Shown: in pieces, positions 42,108 to 52,114 of the stretch | Layout of the letters: each line of letters begins with the position of its first letter | Position numbering within the stretch: the stretch's first letter is position 1 | Assembly (NCBI GenBank): GCA_946482515.1 | Contig: CAMLRS010000014.1 | Location: 37,576-101,575, forward strand | From: an uncultured Flavobacteriales bacterium | GTDB taxonomy: Bacteria > Bacteroidota > Bacteroidia > Flavobacteriales > Crocinitomicaceae | DNA: 64,000 nt | Direction: 5' to 3' | Program-made: the position numbers and the translations under genes | The notes under the pieces: generated by a model | The model's database searches: none | Told to the model about the DNA's origin: nothing | The model's input: the letters and a program-made list of their open reading frames with translations, nothing else

Positions 42108-43177
42108 TGGCCGGTTCATCCTTCGGAACGATCTTTACGCTGACTTCGTTCGGAGAATCGCACGGCGCAGCTATTGGTGGTGTGATCGATGGTGTTCCTG
42201 CGGGCATTCTGCTCGATATGGAAGCCATCAACAACGAATTGGCGCGTCGTCGCCCCGGGCAATCGGCTATTGTAACGCAGCGCAAGGAAGACGACAGCGT
42301 GGAATTTCTTTCAGGGATTTTCCAGGGGAAAACTACCGGAACTTCCATCGGTTTCATTGTGCGCAACACCGACCAGAAATCACAGGATTACGAAACGTTT
42401 AAGGCCAGCTATCGTCCGTCGCATGCTGATTTTACTTTCGACCAGAAATACGGTTTCCGCGATCACCGTGGTGGCGGTCGATCCAGCGCCCGTGAAACAA
42501 TTGCCCGCGTAGTAGCCGGTGCAATTGCGAAACAGGCATTGTCTACAATCGGAATCACTATTGAAGCATTTGTAGATCAGGTGGGCAACCTGCGCTGGGA
42601 AGGCGAGTGGAAGCCCGAGCTGGCAGCCGTTCGTGAAAGCAATCCTGTGCGCGTTCCCGACGCCGCAACGGCTGAACAAATGGAGGCATTGATTCGCGAA
42701 GTCCGGAAAGACGGCGATACGATTGGCGGCTGTGTTCGCTGCATCGTTACCGGCGTTCCAACCGGATTGGGAGAGCCTGTTTTCGATAAATTACACGCCG
42801 ATCTCGGCAAAGCGATGTTGTCGATCAACGCCGTGAAAGGCTTTACCATCGGCTCCGGGTTTGAAGGCGTTTCCCTGCGCGGCTCCGAACACAACGATCC
42901 GTTTGAAGCGGGTGGCAGAACGAAAACCAATCATTCCGGCGGGATCCAGGGCGGTATTTCCAACGGTATGCCGATCGATTTCCGTGTAGCGTTTAAGCCG
43001 GTAGCGACCATCATGCGTGAACAGCAAACCATCGATAGCGAGCTGGAGCCTTCAACCATTACCGGCAAAGGCCGACACGACCCATGTGTGGTGCCGAGAG
43101 CCGTTCCGATTGTGGAAGCAATGGCAGCCATGGTCATTTTAGACGCTTATCTGCGCAACCGAGCATCGAAGTGGTGA
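42107..43177 (+). CDS. aroC: Chorismate synthase
   Basis: 356 residues. Family signatures: [20 protein letters not shown] near residue 13, [19 protein letters not shown] near 126 and the FMN/substrate loop near [19 protein letters not shown] in the C-terminal part. It converts EPSP to chorismate using reduced FMN, the last step of the shikimate pathway. Coupled by a one-base overlap to the mutase gene and by a four-base overlap (GTGA) to the following membrane-protein gene. No other aro genes are near. Confidence 0.96.
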   Translation: MAGSSFGTIFTLTSFGESHGAAIGGVIDGVPAGILLDMEAINNELARRRPGQSAIVTQRKEDDSVEFLSGIFQGKTTGTSIGFIVRNTDQKSQDYETFKASYRPSHADFTFDQKYGFRDHRGGGRSSARETIARVVAGAIAKQALSTIGITIEAFVDQVGNLRWEGEWKPELAAVRESNPVRVPDAATAEQMEALIREVRKDGDTIGGCVRCIVTGVPTGLGEPVFDKLHADLGKAMLSINAVKGFTIGSGFEGVSLRGSEHNDPFEAGGRTKTNHSGGIQGGISNGMPIDFRVAFKPVATIMREQQTIDSELEPSTITGKGRHDPCVVPRAVPIVEAMAAMVILDAYLRNRASKW

Positions 43178-44985
43178 AAAAGACGATACGAACAATCTGG
43201 ACGGTCCTGAATCACAAAGCCTTTTTTGTGTTCTTCATCGTATGCCTGGCTTGTTTGTATGGTACGAAATCCGATCGCTGGTACGGCTGGACCAATCCCA
43301 AAGTCAAGAAAGGCGAACCCATTTTTGCAGATGGCGCCGGTTATTACGCCTGGATGCCGCAATGGTTCGTTTACAAAACCGACCGCTTTCAGTTCATCGC
43401 CGACATCGAGAAAAAATACCCGCAATCGCGGTTTTCGGATAACATTTACGGCGATCACAAGCTGAAACCGGAAGGCAACAAATATTTCACCGGATCTGCC
43501 ATCGCCATGACGCCGTTTTTCCTCACGGCCCACGTCTACGCGCTGAATACCTGGCACGCCGCTGATGGTTACAGCAAGCCGTATTTGTTCATGGTTTCAG
43601 TCGCGATGATCTTTTACCTGTTGCTGGGCTGCATCGGCATCTATTATTTCCTTCGTCGTTTTGGAATTGACCGCATCTGGATCATCGGCGTGTTGTGCGC
43701 GATTGCATTGGGAACCAATATTGGTTTTTACACTTACGTTTACCTCCCGTATTCGCACCTGTTTTCCTTTGCTGTTGTAGCATGGCTGCTGTATGCGGCT
43801 AAACGCTGGTCGGAACAACACTCGGCGGTTTCCTTTCTGTTCCTGTGTGCGTTGTCAGGACTGGCTTTCATCATTCGACCAACGAACCTGATTGTACTGC
43901 TCTCAGTGCCGTTTTTCTTTTCTTCGACACGGTTGTTTTTAGGTCGATTGAGAAGCCTTTTTACGGATCATTGGAAACACGCGGCGATGGGAATGCTATC
44001 GTTCGCGCTGTTTGTCTTCATTCAGCTCTGGAATGTGCACACGGAATCGGGGAACTGGACGCTGAACACGTATTCGGGTGAATCGTTCGAATTCCTGTTC
44101 AATCCAATGATCAAAGAAGTGCTCTTTGATTGGGGCAAAGGATTGTTCATTTTCTGTCCGGTACTTTTACTGCTCTTTCCCGGCTGGATCGTTTTGTTTC
44201 GCGAAAACCGCCGCTTGTTCTGGGGAACGCTGTTGCTGTTTGCCGTCTTTACCTGGATTACCGCTTCGTGGTGGTGCTGGTGGTACGGTGGCGGATTGGG
44301 CATGCGTCCGTATATCGATATTTTTCCGGTACTGGCACTGCCGATCGCTTTTTTGCTGCAATACAGTCGCGTGTGGTTGAAGCTGTTCCTGATTCCCGTG
44401 CTCGTCATCGGTTGCTGGATGGGGCAGGTGTACGAATTCCAGATGAAGCACAACATCCTGCACTACGATAAAATGACGTATGAGCAATACTGGAATGTAT
44501 TCATGGATAAAGGCCTCCGCTATGCCTGGGGAATGCACTTGCAGTATGAGCAATTGCCGGAGCAGCAATCTGTACATTCCGTAAATGTTCCATTCAAAAG
44601 CAAAGGAAAGGCGATTCCGGACAACACCTTCCTAAAATTGCTCGGCGACGATTGGGGCGATAACCCGGTAGCGATGATCATTTCGCAGCCGCAGGATTCA
44701 CTGTTGCGCTTCGGTGCGAAAATCAAAGGCGAAGTTTTCCTCTATTCTGAAGATACCAACCCGTCGTTCCACATTGTGTACTTCGATGAGGGCCAGCCCG
44801 TGCGCGACAACCGCTACTTCGTAGGCCAGTTTATCCGCAAACCCGAAACGTTGCAGGAAGTCGAAATTGAACTGTATCCTGATTTGCAGTACAAATCCTT
44901 CGATTCCGTGAAAGTGGAATTTGAAGAGGGAAATACGTTCACGGGAATGAAAAACCTTCAGTTGAAGCAGCTTAGCTACCGTTAA
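43174..44985 (+). CDS. Polytopic membrane protein, probable GT-C-type glycosyltransferase
   Basis: 603 residues from GTG at 43174, which overlaps the aroC stop; the upstream frame within aroC was rejected. One N-terminal helix ([16 protein letters not shown]), a loop with [15 protein letters not shown] that resembles the acidic first loop of GT-C enzymes, then about nine more helices up to ~residue 430 ([85 protein letters not shown]). The C-terminal ~170 residues are soluble and extracytoplasmic. It may add sugars from lipid carriers to envelope glycans. No specific family could be fixed. Confidence 0.7.
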   Translation: MKKTIRTIWTVLNHKAFFVFFIVCLACLYGTKSDRWYGWTNPKVKKGEPIFADGAGYYAWMPQWFVYKTDRFQFIADIEKKYPQSRFSDNIYGDHKLKPEGNKYFTGSAIAMTPFFLTAHVYALNTWHAADGYSKPYLFMVSVAMIFYLLLGCIGIYYFLRRFGIDRIWIIGVLCAIALGTNIGFYTYVYLPYSHLFSFAVVAWLLYAAKRWSEQHSAVSFLFLCALSGLAFIIRPTNLIVLLSVPFFFSSTRLFLGRLRSLFTDHWKHAAMGMLSFALFVFIQLWNVHTESGNWTLNTYSGESFEFLFNPMIKEVLFDWGKGLFIFCPVLLLLFPGWIVLFRENRRLFWGTLLLFAVFTWITASWWCWWYGGGLGMRPYIDIFPVLALPIAFLLQYSRVWLKLFLIPVLVIGCWMGQVYEFQMKHNILHYDKMTYEQYWNVFMDKGLRYAWGMHLQYEQLPEQQSVHSVNVPFKSKGKAIPDNTFLKLLGDDWGDNPVAMIISQPQDSLLRFGAKIKGEVFLYSEDTNPSFHIVYFDEGQPVRDNRYFVGQFIRKPETLQEVEIELYPDLQYKSFDSVKVEFEEGNTFTGMKNLQLKQLSYR

Positions 44986-45098
44986 TTTTTAGCATCCTGA
45001 TCGACTCCCTTTTCGACTGTGAAAATTCGTTAAAATCACCGCAACTTTTAGCCTTCTTTAGGACATCGGGAACGACTTGGTGACTACCTTTAAAGCAT

Positions 45099-46373
45099 AT
45101 GAAACGCAAGAGAATAGTTATCATCGGAGGCGGTTTCGCCGGGTTGAACCTGGCACGAAAATTAGCCAAAGCCAACCTGTACGATATCGTGCTGGTCGAC
45201 AAACAAAATCACCATATGTTTCAACCGCTGTTCTACCAGGTCGCCAGCGCGCGATTGGAGCCGTCGAGCATTTCGTTCCCGTTCCGGGCCTTGTTTCGTC
45301 GACGTAAAACAGTGGAATTCCGCTATGCGACCGTAGAGAAGATCGATCCCGAAAAACACTGTGTTCAGACATCGATGGGTGATATTCCCTACGATAAGCT
45401 TGTGATCGCTACCGGCTGCCGCACCAATTTCTTTGGGAATGACAACCTGAAGCAGCATACGATGGCAATGAAAACGACTCAGCAAACAACGCACATCCGC
45501 AACGCCATACTCGCCAAATTCGAAAAGATCATTTTTGTGGACGACCGTGAAAAGGAAGAGCTGATGAACCTGGTGATCGTTGGAGCCGGCCCTACAGGCG
45601 TGGAGCTTTCCGGGGCTTTTGCAGAAATGAAGCGCAACGTCCTCCCGAAAGATTATCCGAACCACGACTTTTCGAAACTGAAAATCATTCTGCTCGAGGG
45701 CGGTCCGGCCACGTTGGGTGCTATGAGTGAACAATCACAGCGCTGGTCACAACGCTACCTCGAGCAAATGGGCGTGGAAGTGCGCACCAATACCGTTGTT
45801 GACGATTACGATGGTCATATATTGAAGCTAAAATCCGGTGAGGAAATTCCAACCCAATCGGTGATCTGGGCTGCCGGTGTAAAAGGCAACCTGCTGCCAG
45901 GAATTCCCGAAGAAGTTACCATTCGCTCGCGTTACCGTGTGAACCGCTTTTCCCAGGTGGAAAACCATCCGGATATTTACGCCATCGGCGATATTTCCTA
46001 CATGGAATCGCCGAAATACCCACAGGGAATGCCGCAGCTGGCCAACGTTGCCATCAACCAGGGACGCAATCTTGCGCGGAATTTTGTACGCGAACACAAA
46101 GGACAGGAGCTGGAAGCGTTCGAATACAAAGACAAAGGAACCATGGCCACCATCGGTAAACACAAAGCCGTTGTTGAGCTGCCTTTCCTGAAAATGCAGG
46201 GCTATTTCGCCTGGCTGATCTGGATGGCGCTGCACCTCATGCTGATCCTGAGCGTCCGCAACAAGCTCATCGTATTCTACAACTGGGCGTGGCATTATAT
46301 CACCGGCGACAGCTCGCTGCGACTCATTCTCAAAGACGAAAAAGATCGGGAAGCGCCCCGTTCCAATGAATAG
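45099..46373 (+). CDS. ndh: Type II NADH:quinone dehydrogenase (NDH-2)
   Basis: 424 residues. FAD-binding Rossmann motif IVIIGGGFAGLNLARKLAKA at residues 6-25, second dinucleotide (NADH) motif LVIVGAGPTGVELSGAF near 159, and the membrane-anchoring C-terminus (YFAWLIWMALHLMLILSVRN) typical of NDH-2. YAIGDISYMESPKYPQGMPQ near 297 is the FAD-contact segment. It feeds electrons from NADH to quinone without proton pumping. Followed by a DUF4293 gene and an ABC-F gene on the same strand. Confidence 0.92.
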   Translation: MKRKRIVIIGGGFAGLNLARKLAKANLYDIVLVDKQNHHMFQPLFYQVASARLEPSSISFPFRALFRRRKTVEFRYATVEKIDPEKHCVQTSMGDIPYDKLVIATGCRTNFFGNDNLKQHTMAMKTTQQTTHIRNAILAKFEKIIFVDDREKEELMNLVIVGAGPTGVELSGAFAEMKRNVLPKDYPNHDFSKLKIILLEGGPATLGAMSEQSQRWSQRYLEQMGVEVRTNTVVDDYDGHILKLKSGEEIPTQSVIWAAGVKGNLLPGIPEEVTIRSRYRVNRFSQVENHPDIYAIGDISYMESPKYPQGMPQLANVAINQGRNLARNFVREHKGQELEAFEYKDKGTMATIGKHKAVVELPFLKMQGYFAWLIWMALHLMLILSVRNKLIVFYNWAWHYITGDSSLRLILKDEKDREAPRSNE

Positions 46374-46376
46374 AAC

Positions 46377-46425
46377 GAGATTTATTCCCCCTTTGGAGAA
46401 GGATGAAGGGGCAGGATGTATCAAT
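46377..46425. repeat. CCCCCTTTGGAGAAGGATGA element
   Basis: ATTCCCCCTTTGGAGAAGG ATGAAGGGGCAGG, related in words to the 5374-5462 element (CCCTTGAGGACTGAGGAAGG). Lies between ndh and the -7 element of the next gene. Confidence 0.45.
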
Positions 46426-46430
46426 TTCCC

Positions 46431-46438
46431 TACCTTTG
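46431..46438 (+). promoter_or_regulatory. -7 element of the DUF4293 gene
   Basis: TACCTTTG matches TAnnTTTG, 15 bases before the ATG at 46454. No clear -33 TTG. Confidence 0.5.
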
Positions 46439-46453
46439 CAAAAAACAAACAGC

Positions 46454-46933
46454 ATGATCCAACGCGCACAGACCGTTTATTTCGTTATCGCCATCCTCGC
46501 TTTGCTTGTTCCACTCGCCGGACTGGACCTTTTCACCATTGGCAACGAAGAAGTGAACCAGCACATTACCTTTTTCGGCAATGAGCTGGAGAAAGACGCA
46601 ACTGTTCCGAACGAATTGCTGTTGCCGTCGCTGCCGTTTTTCTGGCTGAACCTGGCGTGTATCCTGTTGCTCGTGGTAACCATCTTCTCGTTCAGAAACC
46701 TGAAAGGACAGCTTCGTCTCGGGCGATTTACACTGATCATTATTTTCATCGTGTTGATCGTTTTCTGTGCGGCGGCTTATTATTACGGACAATTCCTCGT
46801 CATTCTGAAGCCTGCAACAAGCTTCGGACTGGGCTTTTACATGGTACTCGGCAGCCTTGTATTTGTATTGCTGGGCAACTGGGGCATTAAACGCGACATC
46901 AAACTGCTCGAATCCCTGAATCGCCTGCGTTAA
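46454..46933 (+). CDS. DUF4293 family membrane protein
   Basis: 159 residues from the ATG at 46454; a longer in-frame start upstream would cover the -7 element and is rejected. Begins MIQRAQTVYFVIAILALLVP, the fixed start of DUF4293 proteins. Four membrane helices follow (one in that start, then LPFFWLNLACILLLVVTIFSF, FTLIIIFIVLIVFCAAAYY and FYMVLGSLVFVLLGNWGI) and a basic tail. The family is confined to Bacteroidota and has no known function. The ABC-F gene starts two bases after its stop. Confidence 0.9.
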   Translation: MIQRAQTVYFVIAILALLVPLAGLDLFTIGNEEVNQHITFFGNELEKDATVPNELLLPSLPFFWLNLACILLLVVTIFSFRNLKGQLRLGRFTLIIIFIVLIVFCAAAYYYGQFLVILKPATSFGLGFYMVLGSLVFVLLGNWGIKRDIKLLESLNRLR

Positions 46934-46935
46934 TC

Positions 46936-48798
46936 ATGAATTATTTATCGGTTGAAAATCTCACCAAATCGTTTGGTGACCGTATCCTGTTTAAAGACCT
47001 GACCTTCGGGATCGATCTCGGACAAAAGGTAGCCATTGTTGCGAAAAACGGCAGTGGAAAAACGACTTTGCTGCGCTGTCTGATGGACATCGAGCCGTAT
47101 GATAGCGGCCGCATCGTTTACCGGAACGACATTCGCATCGCGTTCATGGAACAAAGCGAGAACCTCGACGAAAACCATACGATCCTAGAAGCTGTTTTTG
47201 CCCACGATCTCCCGGAAATACAAGCGGTAAAACGCTATAACCAGGCGCTCCGAAACGGCGATGAAGAAGCGGTGAATGACTGTTTTCAGTTGCTTACGGA
47301 GCTCAACGCCTGGGATGTCGAAGTACGTGTGAACCAGATTCTCAGCGTGCTGAAGCTCGACAATACCAATCTGAAGATCGCCAGTCTTTCCGGTGGACAG
47401 AAAAAACGCGTGGCGCTGGCAAAAGTCCTCGTTGCTGAAGCTGATTTTCTGCTGCTGGATGAGCCTACCAATCACCTCGATCTCGATATGATCGAATGGC
47501 TGGAAGAATACCTGTCGAAATCCAAATCCACCATCCTGATGGTGACCCACGACCGCTACTTCCTCGAAGTGGTGTGCGATACGATCCTGGAGCTTGAAGA
47601 CCAGACGATTTACCGCTACAAAGGCAATTTCTCGTATTACCTCGATAAAAAAGCCGAACGCCAGGAGCAATTGCAATCGACGATCGATAAGGCGCGGAAT
47701 ACGTTTAAAAAAGAACTGGAATGGATCCGTCGTCAGCCGAAAGCTCGTGGGACCAAGCAAAAAGCGCGCATCGAGTCGTTCCAGGACGTCAAGAAAGTTG
47801 CCAGTCAGCGCATCAACGAAGACGAGATCGATATTCCGGTAAAAATGGAACGCCTCGGCACCAAGATCGTGGAACTACACAAGATCAGCAAGGCGTTTGG
47901 CGATAAACAAATCCTGGATTCGTTCTCCTACCATTTCAACCGTCGCGAGCGTTTGGGAGTCGTAGGAAACAACGGAACGGGCAAGTCCACGTTTCTGAAT
48001 GTCATCCAGGGATTGGAACCACTCGACGGTGGTAAAGTCGTGATCGGCGACACAGTTGTGTTTGGCTATTACAGCCAGGAGTTGATCCAGGTCGACGATT
48101 CCAAAAAAGTGATCGATGTGATCCGCGACATCGCCGAGTTCATTCCGCTTGAAAAAGGACGCCAGCTGTCGGCTGCGCAATTCCTGGAAAAATTCCTGTT
48201 CCCACGCGACATGCACTACAATTACGTGTACAAGCTCAGCGGGGGAGAAAAGCGCCGTTTGAAGCTCATGACCGTGCTGATGGCCAATCCGAATTTCCTG
48301 ATTCTCGACGAGCCGACCAACGACCTCGATATCTTCGTGATGAGCGTGCTGGAAGACTATCTGCGCACCTTCGAAGGCTGCCTGATTGTTGTTTCACACG
48401 ACCGTTACTTCATGGATAAAATGGTCGATCATGTGTTTGTGTTCGAAGGAAACGGAAAGATCAAAGATATCCTGGGCAATTATACCGAATACCGCAAACA
48501 GCTCACGGATGACAAACGCGCTGCAAAAGCCGAACAGAAAAGTGAACCTGCGAAAGTTGTGCAACCGGTTGTTCAGGCAGAAAAGAAAAAGCTGTCGTTC
48601 AAGGAAAAACAGGAATTCGAACAGCTGGAAAAAGACCTCGAACGCTTCGAAGAAGAAAAACTGGCTTATACGGCCATTCTTTCCGACGGTGCATCAACCA
48701 ATGAAGCGATCATGGAAGCGGGAACGAAGCTCGCTGAAATCGTCACGAAAATCGACGCGGCAACGGAGCGCTGGATGGAGCTGGCAGAATACGTTTAA
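46936..48798 (+). CDS. uup: ABC-F ATPase, Uup type
   Basis: 620 residues, no membrane span. Two ABC domains: Walker A VAKNGSGKTTLLR and GNNGTGKSTFLN; signature LSGGQKKRVALAK and LSGGEKRRLKL; Walker B LLLDEPTNHLDLD and LILDEPTNDLDIF. A linker with RRQPKARGTKQKARI lies between them. The C-terminal ~90 residues form a charged coiled coil (KLSFKEKQEFEQLEKDLERF), the mark of Uup rather than EttA. ABC-F proteins act on the ribosome; Uup is linked to ribosome rescue or DNA transposition stability. Two bases after the DUF4293 gene. Confidence 0.9.
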   Translation: MNYLSVENLTKSFGDRILFKDLTFGIDLGQKVAIVAKNGSGKTTLLRCLMDIEPYDSGRIVYRNDIRIAFMEQSENLDENHTILEAVFAHDLPEIQAVKRYNQALRNGDEEAVNDCFQLLTELNAWDVEVRVNQILSVLKLDNTNLKIASLSGGQKKRVALAKVLVAEADFLLLDEPTNHLDLDMIEWLEEYLSKSKSTILMVTHDRYFLEVVCDTILELEDQTIYRYKGNFSYYLDKKAERQEQLQSTIDKARNTFKKELEWIRRQPKARGTKQKARIESFQDVKKVASQRINEDEIDIPVKMERLGTKIVELHKISKAFGDKQILDSFSYHFNRRERLGVVGNNGTGKSTFLNVIQGLEPLDGGKVVIGDTVVFGYYSQELIQVDDSKKVIDVIRDIAEFIPLEKGRQLSAAQFLEKFLFPRDMHYNYVYKLSGGEKRRLKLMTVLMANPNFLILDEPTNDLDIFVMSVLEDYLRTFEGCLIVVSHDRYFMDKMVDHVFVFEGNGKIKDILGNYTEYRKQLTDDKRAAKAEQKSEPAKVVQPVVQAEKKKLSFKEKQEFEQLEKDLERFEEEKLAYTAILSDGASTNEAIMEAGTKLAEIVTKIDAATERWMELAEYV

Positions 48799-48817
48799 GC
48801 TAATTATCAATTTTTAA

Positions 48818-48850
48818 ATTATGAATTATCAAGGCGTTATAATTCATAAT
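48818..48850. terminator. Palindrome between convergent genes (ATTATGAATTAT)
   Basis: ATTATGAATTAT (48818-48829) and ATAATTCATAAT (48839-48850) are perfect 12-bp arms, inside a larger region of TAATTATCAATTTT words. It separates uup (+) from the dikinase-like gene (-). Confidence 0.55.
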
Positions 48851-48859
48851 TGATCATTG

Positions 48860-50746
48860 CTAATTATTATAGATTCGGACCTGTTTAATATACAACTGCC
48901 GCGTTTCCTTGTCCAGCTTGAATTCCATGTCGAGACCAAATTCTTCATACTGTTCACCCGGCTTGCGCTTGTAATGGTGCTTCCAGTAATATTTTTTGAT
49001 GCGCTCCAATTCGGTTTGCAGTAATTCCAGCTCTTCTTTCGACATCACCAGTTGACCGTTTTCCGTGAGATTGGAGGTCGTAATGACTTCGATTGTGCTT
49101 TGAAAGCCCGATAATTCATTCGCCGGATACAACACCAGCTGATCGCAGATCACGCCCGGTTCCGGAGCCACCACGCTGGCATCGCCAAGCTGCACGTTGA
49201 CTACAAATCCTGCATACGAAGCGCGGTAAACGTTTTCTGTAATTGCTACGCCATTTGCTGCTTCGTCGGGAAAGGAACGGTGAACGAGAATACCCATCGC
49301 AATGTCTTCCTGCGCAATGTGGTAAAAGCTGCGCTCCATATAAGCTTCATACGACCACAGGCTGGCCCAGACCTTTTGCAAAGCTTCTTCGGCTGTTTTG
49401 CCCGGATCGGTGAGATCGACGGTTTTCGAGTCGTACAGACCCGCGCCTGAGAAACCGGCTGCGTCTTCGGCGTTGGTCGACGAACGGAAACGGAACGTCA
49501 GATAGCCTGATTGCGTTAGTCGCTGGTGAATGAGCGAACGCAATGCCGAATCAATGGAAGTATTCCTGATTGCATCGCGGATGGTTTTCAAAGCGGCTTT
49601 TAAGGAATCCTGATCGGTCGGTGGATGAGCTACCAGCTTCGCAATCAGTTTTTCGGCGCCGGATCGCCCAAGGTGTTGTTCGTAGCGTGCAAACGGAATA
49701 GCAAAAGATGCTTCGGGAGTTTTGTAACGACCATTCTTTGCGAGCTTTACCAGGAGACCGAAATTAGCGGCTTTGTTTCCCACAGTTCCTGCCAAAGCAG
49801 GTGAGAGGTTCTCACCGCTGATCAACGAATCGATCTCGAGGTTTTTCCGCAAATGAATCGAAGGAACCGTAGCCACAGAGCCCGTTTCACTGGCTGTTGG
49901 AATGATCTGGAACGTATCGGAAGTGATAATCAGTCGTACCCATTGACGATCGAGCTTTTGCAGCACCGGATTTTCAAACGCTTTGGTCGAAACGGCGATC
50001 GGCACGCCCCGGTTTTGCCCCAGGATTACTAAATGGCTCAACGGTGTCTGGATTTCGGTCAAAACCATCCCACGCACAAGTGGAAGATACTGTGGCGTTT
50101 TGGTCGTAATGAGAATATCGTTCGGTTGCAAAGGCTCGGAAAGCGAATCCAGCGATGCTTCCAGTCGCAGACGGCCGCTTACGTTGCCTTCCGAGATGGA
50201 TTGGAAATCGAGCCGGGCATAAATATCGGCCGGAGTGGCGGTCGCAATTTGCTTGCTGAGCGATTCCCGCAATTTCATCAAGCGATCGGTATTGAGCAGG
50301 AAAACCAGTTTTTCACCGCTGAACATGCTCGATTTTACCGCTTTAAACAATTGCACGATGCGTTCTTCGGGCATGAGATCGAACACCGACAAATCGATGT
50401 AATAGCTGTTGGAAGCTTCATTCCAGTTGACGTTCGCCAGCAGGTAATCGCGGTGTCCCGATTTGCTGTAATTCAGTTCGTTGAAGATCGTCAGATCGTA
50501 GGAACAACCCAGCTGCCGCGTTGCAAAATCGTAATGGTAGCGGTACAGATAGGACTGTATATAATACAGTTTTTTAGTCGACGTTTCGAGGATCACTTTC
50601 ACCGAGGCCACATCGCCGTATTTGGAGCTCAGCGGTTTGCCGGCCAGCTTGCGAAAAGCCGCTTCCGACGTCACAGACGTGGTAAATTTCTGTGCAGAGC
50701 AAATAACAGGCAGCAAGAGCAAGAATGTGAAAGCAAGGTATTTCAT
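48860..50746 (-). CDS. Exported PPDK/GWD-like protein: swivel domain before ATP-binding domain
   Basis: 628 residues from the ATG at 50746. Signal peptide MKYLAFTFLLLLPVICSAQ. Residues ~205-285 look like a phosphohistidine swivel domain: LTEIQTPLSHLVILGQNRGV with His238 (compare LSH in glucan water dikinases and TSH/TCHAA in PEP synthase). Residues ~320-628 are a PEP/pyruvate-binding ATP-grasp domain: GNKAANFG with Lys324, FRSSTNAEDAAGFSGAGLYD (Arg421), and GLDMEFK with Glu608 followed by IKQVR with Gln622. The order swivel-then-ATP domain is that of plant GWD, not of PpsA or PPDK. The N-terminal ~185 residues are unassigned. The substrate is unknown. Export of a phosphotransferase that needs ATP is odd. 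Head-to-tail with a desaturase gene 81 bases upstream. Confidence 0.8.
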   Translation of the reverse strand: MKYLAFTFLLLLPVICSAQKFTTSVTSEAAFRKLAGKPLSSKYGDVASVKVILETSTKKLYYIQSYLYRYHYDFATRQLGCSYDLTIFNELNYSKSGHRDYLLANVNWNEASNSYYIDLSVFDLMPEERIVQLFKAVKSSMFSGEKLVFLLNTDRLMKLRESLSKQIATATPADIYARLDFQSISEGNVSGRLRLEASLDSLSEPLQPNDILITTKTPQYLPLVRGMVLTEIQTPLSHLVILGQNRGVPIAVSTKAFENPVLQKLDRQWVRLIITSDTFQIIPTASETGSVATVPSIHLRKNLEIDSLISGENLSPALAGTVGNKAANFGLLVKLAKNGRYKTPEASFAIPFARYEQHLGRSGAEKLIAKLVAHPPTDQDSLKAALKTIRDAIRNTSIDSALRSLIHQRLTQSGYLTFRFRSSTNAEDAAGFSGAGLYDSKTVDLTDPGKTAEEALQKVWASLWSYEAYMERSFYHIAQEDIAMGILVHRSFPDEAANGVAITENVYRASYAGFVVNVQLGDASVVAPEPGVICDQLVLYPANELSGFQSTIEVITTSNLTENGQLVMSKEELELLQTELERIKKYYWKHHYKRKPGEQYEEFGLDMEFKLDKETRQLYIKQVRIYNN

Positions 50747-50827
50747 CCTGTGGATTCGTTGGTTGAAAGTAGTACAAACTTTCGACCAAAAAGTTGAAGA
50801 CAGCGCAGGAATAAGCAAGAATTTACC

Positions 50828-51955
50828 TCATGCTTCTTGGGAACGCGGTTTTCTTCCCAGTCTTTTCAGCATTTTGACGTGTCCGCGAAGGGCTTTCCAG
50901 AAGGTGCTTTCTACGTGATAAGTTACACCGAATTCAGCTGCAGTTTGTTGAACGATTGGAGCAAGCTTTGGATAATGGACGTGACAGATTCCGGTAAATA
51001 AATGGTGTTCGATCTGGTAATTCAACCCGCCGATAAACCAGGTGAGAAAGCCTTTTCCGGGCGCAAAGTCGCTCGTGTTTTCTACTTCGTGAATGGCCCA
51101 GGTGTCTTCCATCTCGTGTTTTCCGTCTGTTTCTACCGGTAGCTCAAATGTGGACGATTCTACGACGTGCGAAGGCTGAAAAATACAGGAAAGCACCAGC
51201 CCGGCTGTGAAGTGCATGAACAGGAATCCCAATAATACATGGTACCACGCCATTCCGGAAAAAAGAATGGGCAATACGATCACATAGCTGTAATAAAAGA
51301 TCTTGTACAGGCTTATTCTGAAGATCGCTTGTCCCAACGAAACATGGTGGCGCACGAGCAGATCGTGTTGCTTGTAGCGAACCACTTGTAAGTAGTCTTT
51401 CGCAGTCATCCAGTAAAGCGTCATCATCATGTAAAAGAACCACGCATACAGGTATTGATAGCGGTGAAACCAGTAATACGGCTGGCGTGGCGAAAAGCGC
51501 AGGTATTTGATGCTGTCAAGGTCTTCGTCCAGTCCGGCGATGTTGGTGTACGTGTGGTGAAGCTGGTTATGCTGGATTTTCCAGGTAACGGTGTAGCCGC
51601 CGATGATCTCCAGTATGGAACCGATAAACGTGTTGACTTTCTGGTTCGGAGAATAAGTCCCGTGATTGGCGTCGTGCATCACAGAAGTGCCGATGCCGAT
51701 CATTCCCCAGCCCATCAGGAACCAACAACCGAAAAACAGCCATAGACTGTCCGATGTAGCACCTGAAACCATGATTCCATAAGGAGCAAAATAGAGCGAC
51801 AGCATGACGAATGTTTTTAGCCACATTTTTCCATTAGCATAAGGAGAAAGTCCTTTTTCTCTGAAATAAGTGTTCACCCGGGCAATGATCGTTTCGTGGA
51901 AATTGCCTTTGCCTGCGCGGGCGAATTGAACTGTTTTTAAGGTTTTTGCGGTCAC
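50828..51955 (-). CDS. Membrane fatty-acid desaturase, second paralogue
   Basis: 375 residues. His boxes HDANHGTYS near residue 93, HNQLHHTYTN near 128 and QIEHHLFTGI near 312. Four or more hydrophobic helices (MLSLYFAPYGIMVSGATSDSLW, LFFGCWFLMGWGMIGIG, YVIVLPILFSGMAWYHVLLG). Same front-end-type layout as 37668-38819 but clearly diverged, so the two may act at different positions or chain lengths. The basic C-terminal tail KMLKRLGRK resembles the MKRLGKP tail of the other protein. It precedes the dikinase-like gene on the same strand; a shared transcript is possible. Confidence 0.92.
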   Translation of the reverse strand: MTAKTLKTVQFARAGKGNFHETIIARVNTYFREKGLSPYANGKMWLKTFVMLSLYFAPYGIMVSGATSDSLWLFFGCWFLMGWGMIGIGTSVMHDANHGTYSPNQKVNTFIGSILEIIGGYTVTWKIQHNQLHHTYTNIAGLDEDLDSIKYLRFSPRQPYYWFHRYQYLYAWFFYMMMTLYWMTAKDYLQVVRYKQHDLLVRHHVSLGQAIFRISLYKIFYYSYVIVLPILFSGMAWYHVLLGFLFMHFTAGLVLSCIFQPSHVVESSTFELPVETDGKHEMEDTWAIHEVENTSDFAPGKGFLTWFIGGLNYQIEHHLFTGICHVHYPKLAPIVQQTAAEFGVTYHVESTFWKALRGHVKMLKRLGRKPRSQEA

Positions 51956-52092
51956 TTTAAAAGCTCTTGTTGTTAATCGTCAAGTTAGTTAAATACAGAA
52001 GGGCCTAGGGTCAATAAACGTTAAAGCAAGTCTTTATTTCATAAAATTTAGCTTTGTCTAAAAATTATTTTCATCAATCCATTTATTCTGTT

Positions 52093-52100
52093 TAAGTTTG
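52093..52100 (+). promoter_or_regulatory. -7 element of the TonB receptor gene
   Basis: TAAGTTTG matches TAnnTTTG, 14 bases before the ATG at 52115. No TTG at the -33 distance. Confidence 0.45.
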
Positions 52101-52114
52101 TCAAAAAAAGAAAC

